Part shown: piece after piece, positions 1 through 9,768 of the stretch | How positions within the stretch are numbered: the first letter of the stretch is position 1 | How the letters are laid out: every line of letters begins with the position of its first letter | Assembly: GCA_026419785.1 (NCBI GenBank) | Contig: JAODTK010003887.1 | Span: 1-64,000, forward strand | DNA: 64,000 nt | Direction: 5' to 3' | Source: Sclerodactyla briareus | Lineage: Eukaryota; Echinodermata; Holothuroidea; Dendrochirotida; Sclerodactylidae | Translations under genes and position numbers: made by a program | Notes under the pieces: generated by a model | What the model was told of the DNA's origin: nothing | What the model saw: only the letters and a program-made list of their open reading frames with translations | The model's database searches: none

Positions 1-380
1 CTCCAGCAGCTTGCGGAATATTACCTAGCAGGCTGTACTGCAGTGGCGTTGGGCGAGGTCTTGGTCTTCACTTCATGTTTCTGGTGCAATGCAGTGGATT
101 TTTTGCATTGGCTTGTGGGAGTTGTTTCAGGATATTGCAATGAGTCTCGTCGGTCGGCTGGGAGCCATCCAGTCAAAAATGAATCATCCCCTCCTCCAGG
201 TTCTGCAAAAGTGAACAGATCCTGGAGTTCACTAATCATTCTTTCGGAGGGGACATAAACTGATGTACAGGAATAGTTGGGAGTGGTTTTGCCCCTATCT
301 CGATGTTATTTAAGTACTAGTCAGAAGAGAAGACAAGTTAGCGCCAGTGCTCATCCACGATCAATGCGGTTCCTATGGAA
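1..380. repeat. Dispersed repeat family 1, copy 1
   Basis: This stretch shares a diverged but collinear order of phrases with 61990-62320: 'gatgagtctc' or 'aatgagtctc', then 'cagatcctgg', 'gggacataaa', 'gtcagaagag', and 'gctcatccac/atga'. That marks both as copies of one interspersed repeat of at least 300 bp. No protein similarity is visible in either copy. The class is unknown, and the true ends cannot be set because the first copy is cut by the window edge. Confidence 0.6.
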
Positions 381-1555
381 TGAAGCCTCTTACTTAATTA
401 AAAGAATCTTATGGGACCTATGGAATGAAAGTCCTCCTTTTGAAATAGGAGACTAGCTGAGACTTCATTTTTGTCACAGACAAGAAACAGTGAGAAAAAA
501 AAAAAGCATAATCACTTTCATATCACTTTTGGTCAATTTGGAATGCCAAACTTGATATTATCATTATTATCACACTGATACTTTAAAGAGAATAATAAAC
601 CTGAAGCTCAATGCGCTGAACAGAACGACAAAATCAACATTAGTCAACCATAAACTTGCTTGAAAAAATTGTCTTAAACAAAGCTTGGATGTATGAGCAG
701 AACACGCATGTCGGATATTTGATGGCAATTTTTTTCCACAGCTCAGGAGCAATATGATCTGTCTGGCCCATACAGTGCATACAGTCCATTGCATTTTAAT
801 GCACAGGGGTTAGTACAGGCAGTGATTAGGTATGGTGGGGTAAATCTTTTACACCCGAATGCTTCCATGAAGCTAGTGACAGTCAGAGTTTGTTTCAGTG
901 GAGCAGACAACATAAAGGGATTAGTCAATATCTTAACTTCCGGTAGCTAGTACTAGATTTCAAAAATCCTGATCACAATTGCAAGTGCACATGCTCACAA
1001 CTCACGAGATGTTCAAGTGTATAGGCCAGGTTTACCCAAAAGCACTGTCATTACAGCCCTGTTTTTGTAACTGTTACTGCTATTTCGAAAATAAATTAAT
1101 CAGTTCCATCATGTTTTACTAAGGTGCAGTCTGGGTGCTTCATAACCCTTAGGAAAACATACGAACACTTTCTCTGCACACACACTAGGCTAGATTCGGG
1201 CATTTGAAATGGTGTTGAAACTTGTGTAGCAATTCGGTGAGGGCCAGTATGCATCATTGTGCCATCAGATTTGGTACCCAACTGTGACCATACAATATGC
1301 CACCATAGCAACTATCCGAAGCAATCCAGTTGTCAATTTTGATTTGTCTGGTTGGTTAATGAGGCCTCATAAACACGGAATATGCAAAGGGCACTACCTC
1401 CATATTGTTTATTTAGCTGATTAATCACAGTGTAAAATGGCATCAAAGCCATCAGTCTTTTCTTACGACATGTACTCTACGCCAAAAGGCCATTTATCCA
1501 ATCCGAGTGCTTTTGACTGTATATTGATTAAATTAAACCATTTCTCCTTAGTGAG
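381..1555. other. Intron, no feature seen
   Basis: This AT-rich sequence lies upstream of the S6 exon and is taken to be an intron of the TRPM2-like gene. I see no exon, RNA gene or recognised repeat in it. Short open stretches are no longer than expected by chance and have no recognisable motif. Confidence 0.5.
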
Positions 1556-1697
1556 GCTGTGCCGATATAATAGACCCTATCGAGTTAGGTGAAGCGGATC
1601 CATGTCATGAGTATTCTTGGATGGGTATCCTACTGCTGAGCATCTACATGATGCTGAGTAACGTCCTGTTGTTGAACTTGCTGATCGCTATGTACAG
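1556..1697 (+). CDS. TRPM2-like channel, exon with outer pore end and S6 helix
   Basis: The translation reads through a short outer-pore segment (...EADPCHEYSWMG) into SNVLLLNLLIAM. This is the hallmark S6 of TRPM channels; human TRPM2 and TRPM8 have NILLLNLLIAMF and NILLVNLLVAMF. S6 lines the ion path and holds the gate in the plasma-membrane tetramer. A pyrimidine-rich acceptor (tttctccttagtgag) precedes the exon. The start at 1556 was chosen because starting at the earlier AG would put TGA in frame. The exon ends at AG|GTATGT, in phase 2. The next exon's conserved frame begins in phase 0, so either one base is missing here or the weaker in-frame donor TAT|GTAGCA three bases downstream region is used. 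Pore and N-terminal exons must lie left of the window. Family assignment is firm, exact ends less so. Confidence 0.8.
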
Positions 1698-2760
1698 GTA
1701 TGTAGCACCACTGTTCATGCTTGCTAGTGTCTCATGTATTACTGGATGGGTATCCTATTGCTGAACATCTACATGATGCTGAATGATGTTCTGTTGTTGA
1801 ACTTGCTGATCGCTATGTACAGGTATGTAGCACCACTGTTCATGCTTGCTAGTGTCTCATGTATTACTGGATGGGTATCCTACTGCTGAGCATCTACATG
1901 ATGCTGAGTAACGTCCTGTTGTTGAACCTGCTGATTGCCATGCTCAGGTATGCAACAACATTATTCATGCTTGTTAGTGTCCTGAGTATTCCTGGATGGG
2001 TATCCTATTGCTGAACATCTACATGATGCTGAGTAACGTCCTGTTGTTGAACTGGCTGACTGCTATGTTTAGGTATGTAGCACCATTATTCATGCTTGTT
2101 AGTGTCCTGAGTATTCCTGGATGGGTATACTACTTCTGAGCATCTACATTATGCTGAGTAACATCCTGTTGTTGAACCTGCTGATCGCTATATTCAGGTA
2201 TGTAGCACCATTATTCATGCTTGCTAGTGTCCCGAGTATTCCTGGATAGGTATCCTACTGCTGAGCATCTACATTAAGCTGAGTAACATCCTGTTGTTGA
2301 ACCTGCTGATCGCTATATTCAGGTATGTAGCACCATTATTCATGCTTGATAGTGCCCGAGGATCCGGGATGGGTATCCTACTGCTGAGCATCTACATTAA
2401 GCTGAGTAACATCCTGTTGTTGAACCTGCTGATCGCTATATTCAGGTATGTAGCATCATTGTTCATGCTCGCTAGTGTCAGGCGTATCGAGATGGACGTC
2501 CTAATTCTGAACATTTCATGATGCTGAGTAATGTCCTACTAAACTAGCTGATTGCTATGTTCAGGTATGTAGCGCCATTATCAATGCTTGTCCATGTCCT
2601 GGATATTTTGGGTGGTATCCCACCACTGAGCATCTACATGCTGGGACTGACTGAGTAAGCCCGATTGCTGTTGGGACAATTTATGATTGCTATTTTGGTC
2701 AGGTATGTGCTACCATTATTAATGCCTCCCCCCTGTCCTAAGTATTCCTGGGTGGTATAC
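1604..2760 (+). repeat. Tandem array of S6 exon end plus splice donor, about nine units
   Basis: Units repeat with spacings of 125, 125, 125, 125, 125, 123, 123 and 119 bases, measured at the 'acatgatgctgag' phrase (1646, 1771, 1896, 2021, 2146, 2271, 2394, 2517, 2636). Each unit contains the last 88 or so bases of the S6 exon, the donor AGGTATGT and about 30 bases of intron. The intron part ends in a TAG that could mimic an acceptor. Most copies still encode LLLNLLIA. The fourth reads LNWLTAM and the eighth has a stop. The last units decay toward 2760. Only the first unit has the upstream outer-pore coding sequence and a good acceptor. Confidence 0.9.
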
Positions 2761-3138
2761 TAGTGGAATAGATTGGTTATCTGTGGTGTCAGTTGATAGT
2801 AGTGTCTATAAGTGGCCTGCGATTTTCAACATTAGCTAGTGAGCCTGGTAAGGTACTCCAGACCTTGTCTATGTGAGAGAAGAAAGCTGGTAGCAGTACT
2901 TATTACCAGGAGGTAGTTTTGTGAACTGTTGTTGGTGTGCTATTTGGGTCAGTTGGCCGAATAGTGAGGGTACCATGTGAATGGATAGGTGATCATAGAT
3001 TGCTGTATGGAAGGGTTCTAGTCTAGATCAGCGGTCACGTAGGCCGAATCAGGCTGCTCTCAGGTGGACGACATTCAATTCACTGTCTTGTACATCCTGC
3101 CTCATTAAAATATCACATGTTTTTTCTCCTTCTTACAG

Positions 3139-3330
3139 TTAAACTTCTCCAATGTGCAGGGACACACAGACGAACTCTGGAAGTTCCAGCGGTACGAGGT
3201 GATCAATGAGTTCTTCAACCGGCCCCCCATTCCACCTCCCCTCATCCTCATATCACTGATCTACTTCTTTGTCCGGTTCTGCGTTAAGAAGTGCTGTAAC
3301 TGTTGCCCAAGGTGGACTTCCCCAAGCTCA
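3139..3330 (+). CDS. TRPM2-like channel, TRP-helix exon
   Basis: The exon encodes a segment beginning LNFSNVQGHTDELWKFQRYE and continuing through EFFNRPPIPPPLILIS. This matches the post-S6 TRP domain of TRPM channels (VQ-x-HTD-x-x-WKFQR, then RP-x-PPP). The TRP helix couples S6 to the cytoplasmic domains and takes part in PIP2 and calcium control in the family. The acceptor is ttcttacag and the donor is gtgagt at 3331. Two phase problems are visible. Joining to the previous AG| end gives an immediate TAA. Near the end, frame must shift by one base between ...CCNCCP and VDFPKL to meet the phase of the next exon. Either the assembly lacks two bases or the exon is damaged. Confidence 0.85.
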
Positions 3331-4340
3331 GTGAGTATTATAGCTTTGGTAGGGAGGTGTTGAGCTAAATGAGGCAGAATGTAAATCATGTTCAGTTGTG
3401 TTGTTGTAGTGTGTATGTATTATGTGTAATTGTTTTTATAGGTGGGTGTATATAAGTCCATTATATATGGCAGCATCTTCATTGGGTACCGGGTTGCTAA
3501 AGGTGGTTCCTGGGGTCGCCGACCTCGTGAGTGCATCTGAGGGTCGAAGCTGGCGAGTGGCTATAGTATTCTTTATGGTATACTTGCCGAGCCAGATGAT
3601 CGAACCAAAGGCCCAGCAGGAGTTAGACCTGGCTACTGCAAATCCTTCACCAGGTACACGGAATAAGGCAATGCCTCTTTGGCATTACCTGAATGTGGGG
3701 GGAATCACACGCAGACGGCAACCGTAACACCCGCTACTCCTTGTTTACAGTGAACACAAAAGACTAACTGGCCACTCTTGACTGCAGGCCTGTGCATTTC
3801 TGACCTGGAGTGCACGCTCTCTCTCCCCCTCCCATGCGGGAAATTAACCGAAAGAATAAGTCAGTTCGGAGTTACAGTTAATAATGATATTATATTAATA
3901 ATGTGTCAAGGTCATAGGGGAATGACCGCAGTTCAACATTGAACGTACAGTGTGCAGAACGATCTTTCGAAACTCCCTGCTGAAAATTACAAATCCTGCC
4001 ATCACAAAACTTCACAGATTTTCCCCCCATACTTATCACGATAACATCCGACAACATGGGATGATTGGTTGGGTTTTCAAATAGTGGTGACAGATTAAAA
4101 ATGAGCTGTAACGATTTTGCTATGGGGCGAATCTGACCGTATCTTGTTTCTATTCCCCCGAAATGTTCTGTGGTGAGCATGCGCACTTAGAACTACGAAC
4201 CGGCTCATTGTCATTTATGAAGCCAGGTATTGAGTGCACAACAAAATGTGCTGGCAGAGACCCTCTGTAATAAGAAATATGGGATGGCTATACATTGAGG
4301 TATTGCACATAGGTGCTATACATAAGCGGCTGATTATATC
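3331..4340 (+). other. Intron, nothing recognised
   Basis: This is the first part of the intron between the TRP-helix exon and the linker exon. An open stretch at 3422-3727 (about 100 codons) shows no known domain and no splice signals, and I treat it as chance. A polypyrimidine run precedes a run of g/t-rich sequence near 3380-3450. I see no RNA gene or mobile-element signature. Confidence 0.4.
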
Positions 4341-4344
4341 CCCA

Positions 4345-5000
4345 GGAAACTAGAAGTGTCCTGGGATATTACGGTTTTGGGTGTGTAGCTGACGCCACTT
4401 CCGCCGCAGTCCCAGACTCCGCCGCCAGAAACTTTTGGTGTTAGCGTGATAACTCTTCATCCGATTGACCTTAAACTCGTACCATTTCTGCCCTGCCCCA
4501 GTGAAATTTTCGAATGACTTGAAAGTGGGCATCACTGCAGTCTGCCGCCCACTATTTTGTAGGTTTTACATGAAAATACTGAGTTTGTTTGATTTACACA
4601 AAACTTGGTGGGTGGGGACAAAAGTTAGTCTCGAAAAACATGACGGAGGTTAAATTGTGATTTTTTTGGCAATTTTCCAACTTTGTCGGATTTGAACAAA
4701 ACTTTGGTGAATGTGACTGTTTGTTAGTCCTATCACAACATGAAGGGTGGGGCCTTTCAAGGTCAACAGGGAGGGGGGAGGTCAAATTTGCATGAATCAT
4801 GCATTTTTCTAACTTCAACGTATTTAAGCAAAACTTGGGGACTTTTGTGATACAGTTTGACCTGAACAACGGATAGGGCCTTTCAAAGTCACGGTTGGTC
4901 AAATGGCCCTATTTCATGTGCTTCCTCTAACCCAGTCCACAAGACTGTTTCTGCAAGATATGCATGCGGCGGTTTACCCTCCTGCACATGTCTGGTTTAT
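4345..5000 (+). repeat. Dispersed repeat family 2, copy 1
   Basis: The same collinear phrases occur at 15790-16400, 27490-28030 and 43480-44110: 'agtgtcc(t)ggg', 'cgattga', 'tgccctctattttgcagg', 'aacttggtgg(g)', 'aaacatgacgg', 'ctgaacaacgg', 'tttaccc..cctgc'. The repeat is about 600 bp, noncoding, and of unknown class. Two of the copies are the same insertion seen in copies A and B of the large duplication. Confidence 0.7.
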
Positions 5001-5344
5001 TATATGTGGGTATGAAGCAGCACCCATGACATGTACTGGTTGCCTGGGGGATGGCTCCTGGGTTATCATCTTCCACGCTTAGCGTAGTTTGTAGACTAGG
5101 AAGTTACTTTGACTCGCTCTTACTTACATCTTCACAGAAATAAAGAACGACAACAAAAAAAAACGACAGAACCCCCATACTGGGTAGGTCTGGGGATTGA
5201 AAAAAGATTGTTCAAGCAGTATTTTACTGCCTGTGAACTCTGGTAACCCTCTACATCATTACACAACATTATATAATGCAACCCCCAACTTGGACTGGCT
5301 TATCAGTATTTGCTCAACTTACATTCGTCCTTCTATTCCATCAG

Positions 5345-5477
5345 AGCAACGGTTGAAAGATGATGAGGTGAAACAGCTTGTTCTTTGGGAAGGCATCAAT
5401 GCTGATAACTTCATTGCGAAGGAGAACTTCAAAAGCCAGAATAACCAGGATGAAAAGATGAAAGTGACAGGCGACAG
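5345..5477 (+). CDS. TRPM2-like channel, C-terminal linker exon
   Basis: The 43 complete codons start QRLKDDEVKQLVLWEG and end KVTGD, with AG left over. This matches the human TRPM2 stretch after the TRP domain, where a KLxxxLExNEEAALLSWE-type helix leads to the connecting segment. The acceptor is ctattccatcag. The donor is AG|gtaaga and the phase (2) fits the next exon exactly, giving R-V-Q-T-M. The exon reads cleanly with no frameshift. It lies in the rib-helix region that packs under the channel in TRPM structures. Confidence 0.85.
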
Positions 5478-5950
5478 GTAAGACATAATATTTAGAAATA
5501 TCAGGGAGCAGTGTGACCTAGATGGAGGGCAAGGGTCACTGGTGATAAGTAGCACATGATATCAAGAGAGGTTATTTGTCATTATAACCAAGCTGAGTAC
5601 AGATCGCTGGAATAGGTGAGACATAATATCAAGAAAGGTTACCAGCCATTATAACCTAGCTGAGGAAGTGAAGGTCACAAGAGATAGGTAGCAGGTAATA
5701 TAAAAAAAAAATGTCAGGAACCAATAGGACCCTAGATTGTAAGGGCGAGGGTTACTGGAGATAGGTAGGACATAATATCAAGGAAGGTCATTATATCCTA
5801 GCTGAGAAAGCAAATTCAAGAGATAAGTATGGTTGATATCGAGAGAAGTACGGCTTAAATTGGAGGTTGAGGATGACAGAAGATATTCATCACAGGGTGG
5901 AGAAATGTTGCAAATCTTTATAACTCATAAGATTACAGGAGACAGGAGAC
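5478..5950 (+). repeat. Minisatellite built from the splice donor of the preceding exon
   Basis: The donor region (acaggtaagacataatat) recurs in degenerate form about every 60-80 bases: near 5543 (ataagtagcacatgatatc), 5613 (taggtgagacataatatc), 5684 (taggtagcaggtaatat), 5763 (taggtaggacataatatc) and 5824 (taagtatggttgatatc). Each unit also repeats 'ggtca..ttataacc.agctgag'. Several units keep a usable-looking GT donor, so alternative 5' splice sites are conceivable. Confidence 0.75.
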
Positions 5951-6655
5951 AAACTATGTCCAGAAATTTTGGGAGCAGGATTATCCTCGAAAACGGGGGT
6001 GGCCGGATTCACCTCACTCTTACAGCACCCTCGTCTTGAGGTTTTATTGGAGCAGAACTTTTATGGGGGGGGGGGGGGGCATGTCCTCACTCGCCCCCAA
6101 CCTCAGTCTCTAGACATGAGTGGTCCTGAGACCTAGGCTTCTTCCACAATTATGGAAGAGGTGGTACAAAAACCTTCATTTATCAGAACATTTTTTTGGG
6201 GCTGTATGTAGCACATGTATAAAATGATCTGGATATGTCGAAGGCTCAACAAAACTACTATATTCAGAGCAGGAAGGCATCAAAACAGAAACAGGAGCAC
6301 TCCTGTTGAACGTAATCAGGACGGACTAAATTTTGACAAAACTTTGTTTCAGACCTCTGACATACAGTCCGATTTTCACTGTGATTCAATTAATACACAA
6401 GAATCACAAAGTTTGCTTTTATTAGGGCATACCCTTCTATTAGATAACAATATGGTAATTTTATTGACACTTGCTTCCTATGAAAACGACCATTTTCCAG
6501 CAGTCTTTAGCAAGTGTGCCTACATCACATGTCACATGATGGGTGCTTCAGTAGCAATGATAATCTCATATTGCCATGATGGCTGCTTCTCAGATGAAGC
6601 TCTAGAGCAGGCCTTCTCGACTGGTTTTTGTGACGTTGCCAACCACGTTATTAAC
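5951..6655 (+). other. Intron with a poly-G tract; unrecognised open stretch
   Basis: A run of 18 or so G lies at about 6066. The open stretch 6215-6658 (147 codons) is the longest in this part, but it has no recognisable domain, no flanking splice signals and a low-complexity serine/leucine character. I do not call it a gene. The remainder is ordinary AT-rich intron. Confidence 0.35.
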
Positions 6656-6735
6656 TGAGCGGAGCGCCATTATGGGTTGGCGCGGAGCGTACAAGAGAAT
6701 TTTTTGTCTGGCAGAACCCCAAATTGCAGGAGACA
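6656..6735 (+). repeat. GCGC-hairpin dispersed element, copy 1
   Basis: The core at 6664-6683 is gcgccattatgggttggcgc, whose ends GCGCCA and TGGCGC are perfect inverted repeats. It is flanked by 'cgcggagcgtacaagagaat' and 'cagaaccccaaattgc'. The same arrangement recurs at 56985-57080 in this orientation and inverted at 46.5, 49.9 and 51.1 kb. Confidence 0.75.
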
Positions 6736-7019
6736 GCAGTTCCCACTCCTATGCATTAAGCACGTCCCTAAATTGACCATAATTCAGAATTTTCATTTCT
6801 AGGGAGTTCTTGAAGGAACCCGTCGATTATATTCTTTCCAGACTATCGGTGAAGGCACTGACTGTCTGACCCCAGCTGCAAAATGGCATCAACAATGTTC
6901 TTATTTCAACAGCATTAAGCATGTTGGCCATATATAGATATTTCTAGGTTTTCAGAGACCTGCTACTTATTCTTTTCTTAGTTTTTTGTATCAATTTGGT
7001 GAAAAAGATGCGCCAATCA

Positions 7020-7440
7020 AAAATACATCTGGCATCTGGGGTGCTCAGTAAGTTGAGGTCAAAGGTCATCTAGGGGTCAATTTTTGCCATTTTGCAAAAA
7101 AAAAAGCAAAATGCTTCTCCTCTTACAGTTCAAGTCGGATGTTCATGAGGCTTGGTCAGTATTATCAGTGACTAGTGGTGCATACAGGGTGTTCAGGGAT
7201 TGAGGTCAGAGGTCATCCAGGGGTCATTTCGGCCAAAAAGGTCATTTTGGGGATCAAACAGTCAAAACGCTTCTTCTTCCACAGATCGAATTGGATGATC
7301 TATTGGATAATCTATTTCACATATTCAACTTACCCCAATAGGACCCTGCACCCACCCCAGTGCCTATTGAATACCTGGCAGTTACATGGGGTTGGCAACC
7401 CCATCTTCTCATTTTGCCAGGCTTTAGGCTAAGCATTACA
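7020..7440 (+). repeat. AGGTCA-type dispersed repeat (family 3), copies 1 and 2
   Basis: Two adjacent diverged copies carry aggtcaaaggtcatctagg at about 7060 and aggtcagaggtcatccagg at about 7203. Each is followed by 'ttggtcagtattatcagtga' or 'tcaaaacgcttcttcttcca' phrases. A third and fourth copy lie at 7600-7860 and a decayed one at 63080-63320. Each copy has two AGGTCA half-sites one base apart, the DR1 arrangement bound by RXR/HNF4-type nuclear receptors. That resemblance alone does not show function. Confidence 0.65.
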
Positions 7441-7599
7441 AGTACCTTTAATATAATTTTTTTTTCACCTTAAAATTCTACAAACTTTTCGTCTAATCGA
7501 CATAATAACGTTACCAACGGACATCTTATGCTTTGGACTTCATTCCCCACCGTTTTGCTAGACAGTATCTGTTTTGCTGGTCATTATTATAATTGACCA
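7441..7599. other. Intron spacer
   Basis: This short spacer between two groups of family 3 repeats contains a T-rich tract and nothing else recognisable. Confidence 0.4.
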
Positions 7600-7860
7600 A
7601 TGGTACATACAGGGTGTTCAGGAATTTGACGTCAAAGGTCATCTAGGGGTCAATTTTTGCCATTTTGCAAAAAAAAAAGCAAAATGCTTCTCCTACAGTT
7701 CAGATCGGATCTTCATGAAACTTGGTCAGTATTATCAGTGACCAATGGTACATATGGGGTGGAATTTGAGGTCAAAGGTCATCTATGGGTCATTTGGTCA
7801 AAAAGGCCTTCTTCCAACAGATCTGTCCATTATCCACAGTGTGGTGACACAATTTTTCTT
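7600..7860 (+). repeat. AGGTCA-type dispersed repeat (family 3), copies 3 and 4
   Basis: It repeats the order seen at 7020-7260: 'tacagggtgttcagg', then 'gtcaaaggtcatctagggg', 'tttttgccattttgc', the A-run with 'gcaaaatgcttctcc', 'ttggtcagtattatcagtga', then a second 'aggtcaaaggtcatctatgg'. The near identity with the first group indicates a local duplication. Confidence 0.7.
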
Positions 7861-8179
7861 CTTACATAAATATAACACAGGTGTGGGACCAAAGAACGGT
7901 CTATTACAAAAAAAAAATTTTAACTGTATGGATTCAAGGGTATGACATTCAAACAAAATAAGTTCTGATGCACATTGGAATGACCAATCTCATAACACAC
8001 ATTTACTTGTAATGCATAACTATCATACTGATATATTGGCAGGGTGAGCTACTGTGCCATTGGCACTCTTGTTTAATCTAGCTGCGTGAGTGTAATGGCG
8101 TCCTTTCAGTCAAACCTAAACCAAGTGTACAATTCTGTACTCGCAACCTGTCCATTTCGCTGTTGTTTTGCCCTCGCAG

Positions 8180-8291
8180 GGTGCAGACCATGCTGCTGAT
8201 GATGGAGAGAATGCTTGGTGATGCGGAGGTCACCACAGGTGCCCCGGGTACTAAATCTGTCGACGAAAGACTTCTCAAAATTGAACACCAG
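8180..8291 (+). CDS. TRPM2-like channel, coiled-coil exon 1
   Basis: The exon supplies the last base of an Arg codon and then 37 codons, VQTMLLMMERMLGD...SVDERLLKIEHQ. This corresponds to human TRPM2 'VDAMVDLLDLDP...MEQRLASLEEQ', the start of the C-terminal coiled coil that bundles four subunits. The acceptor ttgccctcgcag and donor gtcagt are good. The exon is 112 bases, ends in phase 0 and fits both neighbours without any correction. Confidence 0.85.
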
Positions 8292-8394
8292 GTCAGTAAC
8301 CAAACAGTGTTGCATTGGGTGAATTGGGGAGTTCCATCTGAGTGTCTTTGTTAGAGTTCCAGTGAAGTTGAGTAACGAATACATTGCATGTCTT

Positions 8395-8960
8395 CCTACT
8401 GGGGATGGGTGGAGGGTCACTCCTGCCAGCTGGGTGACCGACCTCTGGTGTCTCTCTCTTTTGTGAGAGGTGCCTGATGGAGGACAGTCCTTTCTAACCG
8501 GGTGGATGACACTGTATAACACCTACATGTAGCTGGGCTGGGGGTTGTTGGATGGGTCACCCCACTCCCTTCCCCCTCTGTAGGCTGGGGGTTGTTGTTT
8601 GTAACAGGGTGTTCCTCTCCATTGTAGGAGGTGACTGATGGAGAGAGTCCTCTCTAATAGTGCTGACACTGTATACACAACAGTATGTAGCTGGGCTGGG
8701 GGTTGTTGGATGGGTCACCTCCACACCCACTCCCTTCCCCTCTGTAGGCTGGGGGGTGTAACAGGGTGTTCCTCTCCATTGTAGGAGGTGACTGATGGAG
8801 AGAGTCCTCTCTAATAGTGCTGACACTGTATACACAACAGTATGTAGCTGGGCTGGGGGTTGTTGGATGGGTAACCCCCTCTCCCACCTATGTGGGATGG
8901 GGGTGGTATAACAGGGTGTTCCTCTCTATTGTAAGAGGTGACTGATGGGGTGCCTAACCT
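8395..8960 (+). repeat. Intronic VNTR, about 158-bp period
   Basis: Three good units and one degenerate leading unit start with 'gtagctgggctgggggttg' near 8529, 8686 and 8844 (spacings 157 and 158). Each unit includes 'ccattgtaggaggtgactga', which resembles a 3' splice site followed by GAGGTGACTGATGG. The array lies wholly in the intron after the first coiled-coil exon. Confidence 0.85.
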
Positions 8961-9429
8961 GATGAAGGGGTGGACAGATTGGTGGCAGTATTCATGAATT
9001 AACTGGAATAGACTGAGTGGAATAGACTAGTCAGACAGAGCCTTCTGGACTAAGAATTGGTTGAATGTGATGAGCAAGCCTCCCGCAATCTATGAAACAA
9101 AAGCAGAAAGAGTGAACAAACCTATAATACTGCATAAGGTCAACAAGAATAATGTCTCCACTGAAAGACTGGGTGAAACAATGCTGATGATTTTAGATCC
9201 AAGTTAGGAGGATTTAAATGAATATTGTGAGAAACGGTTAATTTGATGTTAATATTCATGCCACATCCTTCCTTGTTCCTCATAATATTATTTGCCAATA
9301 AGTAACTCATCAGGTCACAATGGTTCTGTGACAAAACAACTATTAATTGTGTGTAGGAAGGACTAGTAGTTCGAGAAAAAACTTTTTTTTAACTTGGAAG
9401 ACACAGTGTTCATTTGTTTTTACCCTGCA
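8961..9429. other. Intron, nothing recognised
   Basis: AT-rich intronic sequence between two tandem-repeat arrays. I see no exon, RNA gene or mobile-element signature. Confidence 0.4.
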
Positions 9430-9750
9430 TCACTCTCTTCCCCACTCATTCACTCTCACACCCACTCATTCACTCTCACACCCACTCATTCACTCTCTCA
9501 TTCACTCTCTCACCCATCATTCACTCTCTCACCCACTCATTCACTCCCCCCACTCACTCTCCCCCACTCACTCTCCCCCTCTCATTCACTTTCTCATCAG
9601 CTCATTCACTCTCTCACCCACTCATTCACTCGCTCTCACTCATTCACTCTTCTCACTCTCCCCCACTTACTCTCTCCCCACTCATTCACTCTCTCATTCA
9701 CTCTCTCATTCACTCTCTCACCCACTCATTCACTCTCTCTCACTTGTCCA
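9430..9750 (+). repeat. Pyrimidine-rich CACTCATT minisatellite
   Basis: More than 300 bases of repeated CACTCATTCACTCTCTCAC-like units, with almost no purine runs, end about 20 bases before the acceptor of the exon at 9769. The long open frames through it are artefacts of the repeat. Array length would directly change the polypyrimidine context of that exon. Confidence 0.9.
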
Positions 9751-9768
9751 TTTTCTCGCTTGCCTTAG

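Noticed and set aside
1731..2640. Set of mutually exclusive S6 exons
   Set aside because: Downstream units lack a convincing acceptor and the outer-pore coding part. Their potential start phase (0, at TAG|TGT) differs from that of the genuine exon, so simple swapping would break frame. Alternative donor use stays possible.
6215..6658. 147-codon open frame
   Set aside because: No recognisable domain, no splice sites, no homologous copy nearby. Length is within chance for AT-rich intron and it runs into a dispersed hairpin element.
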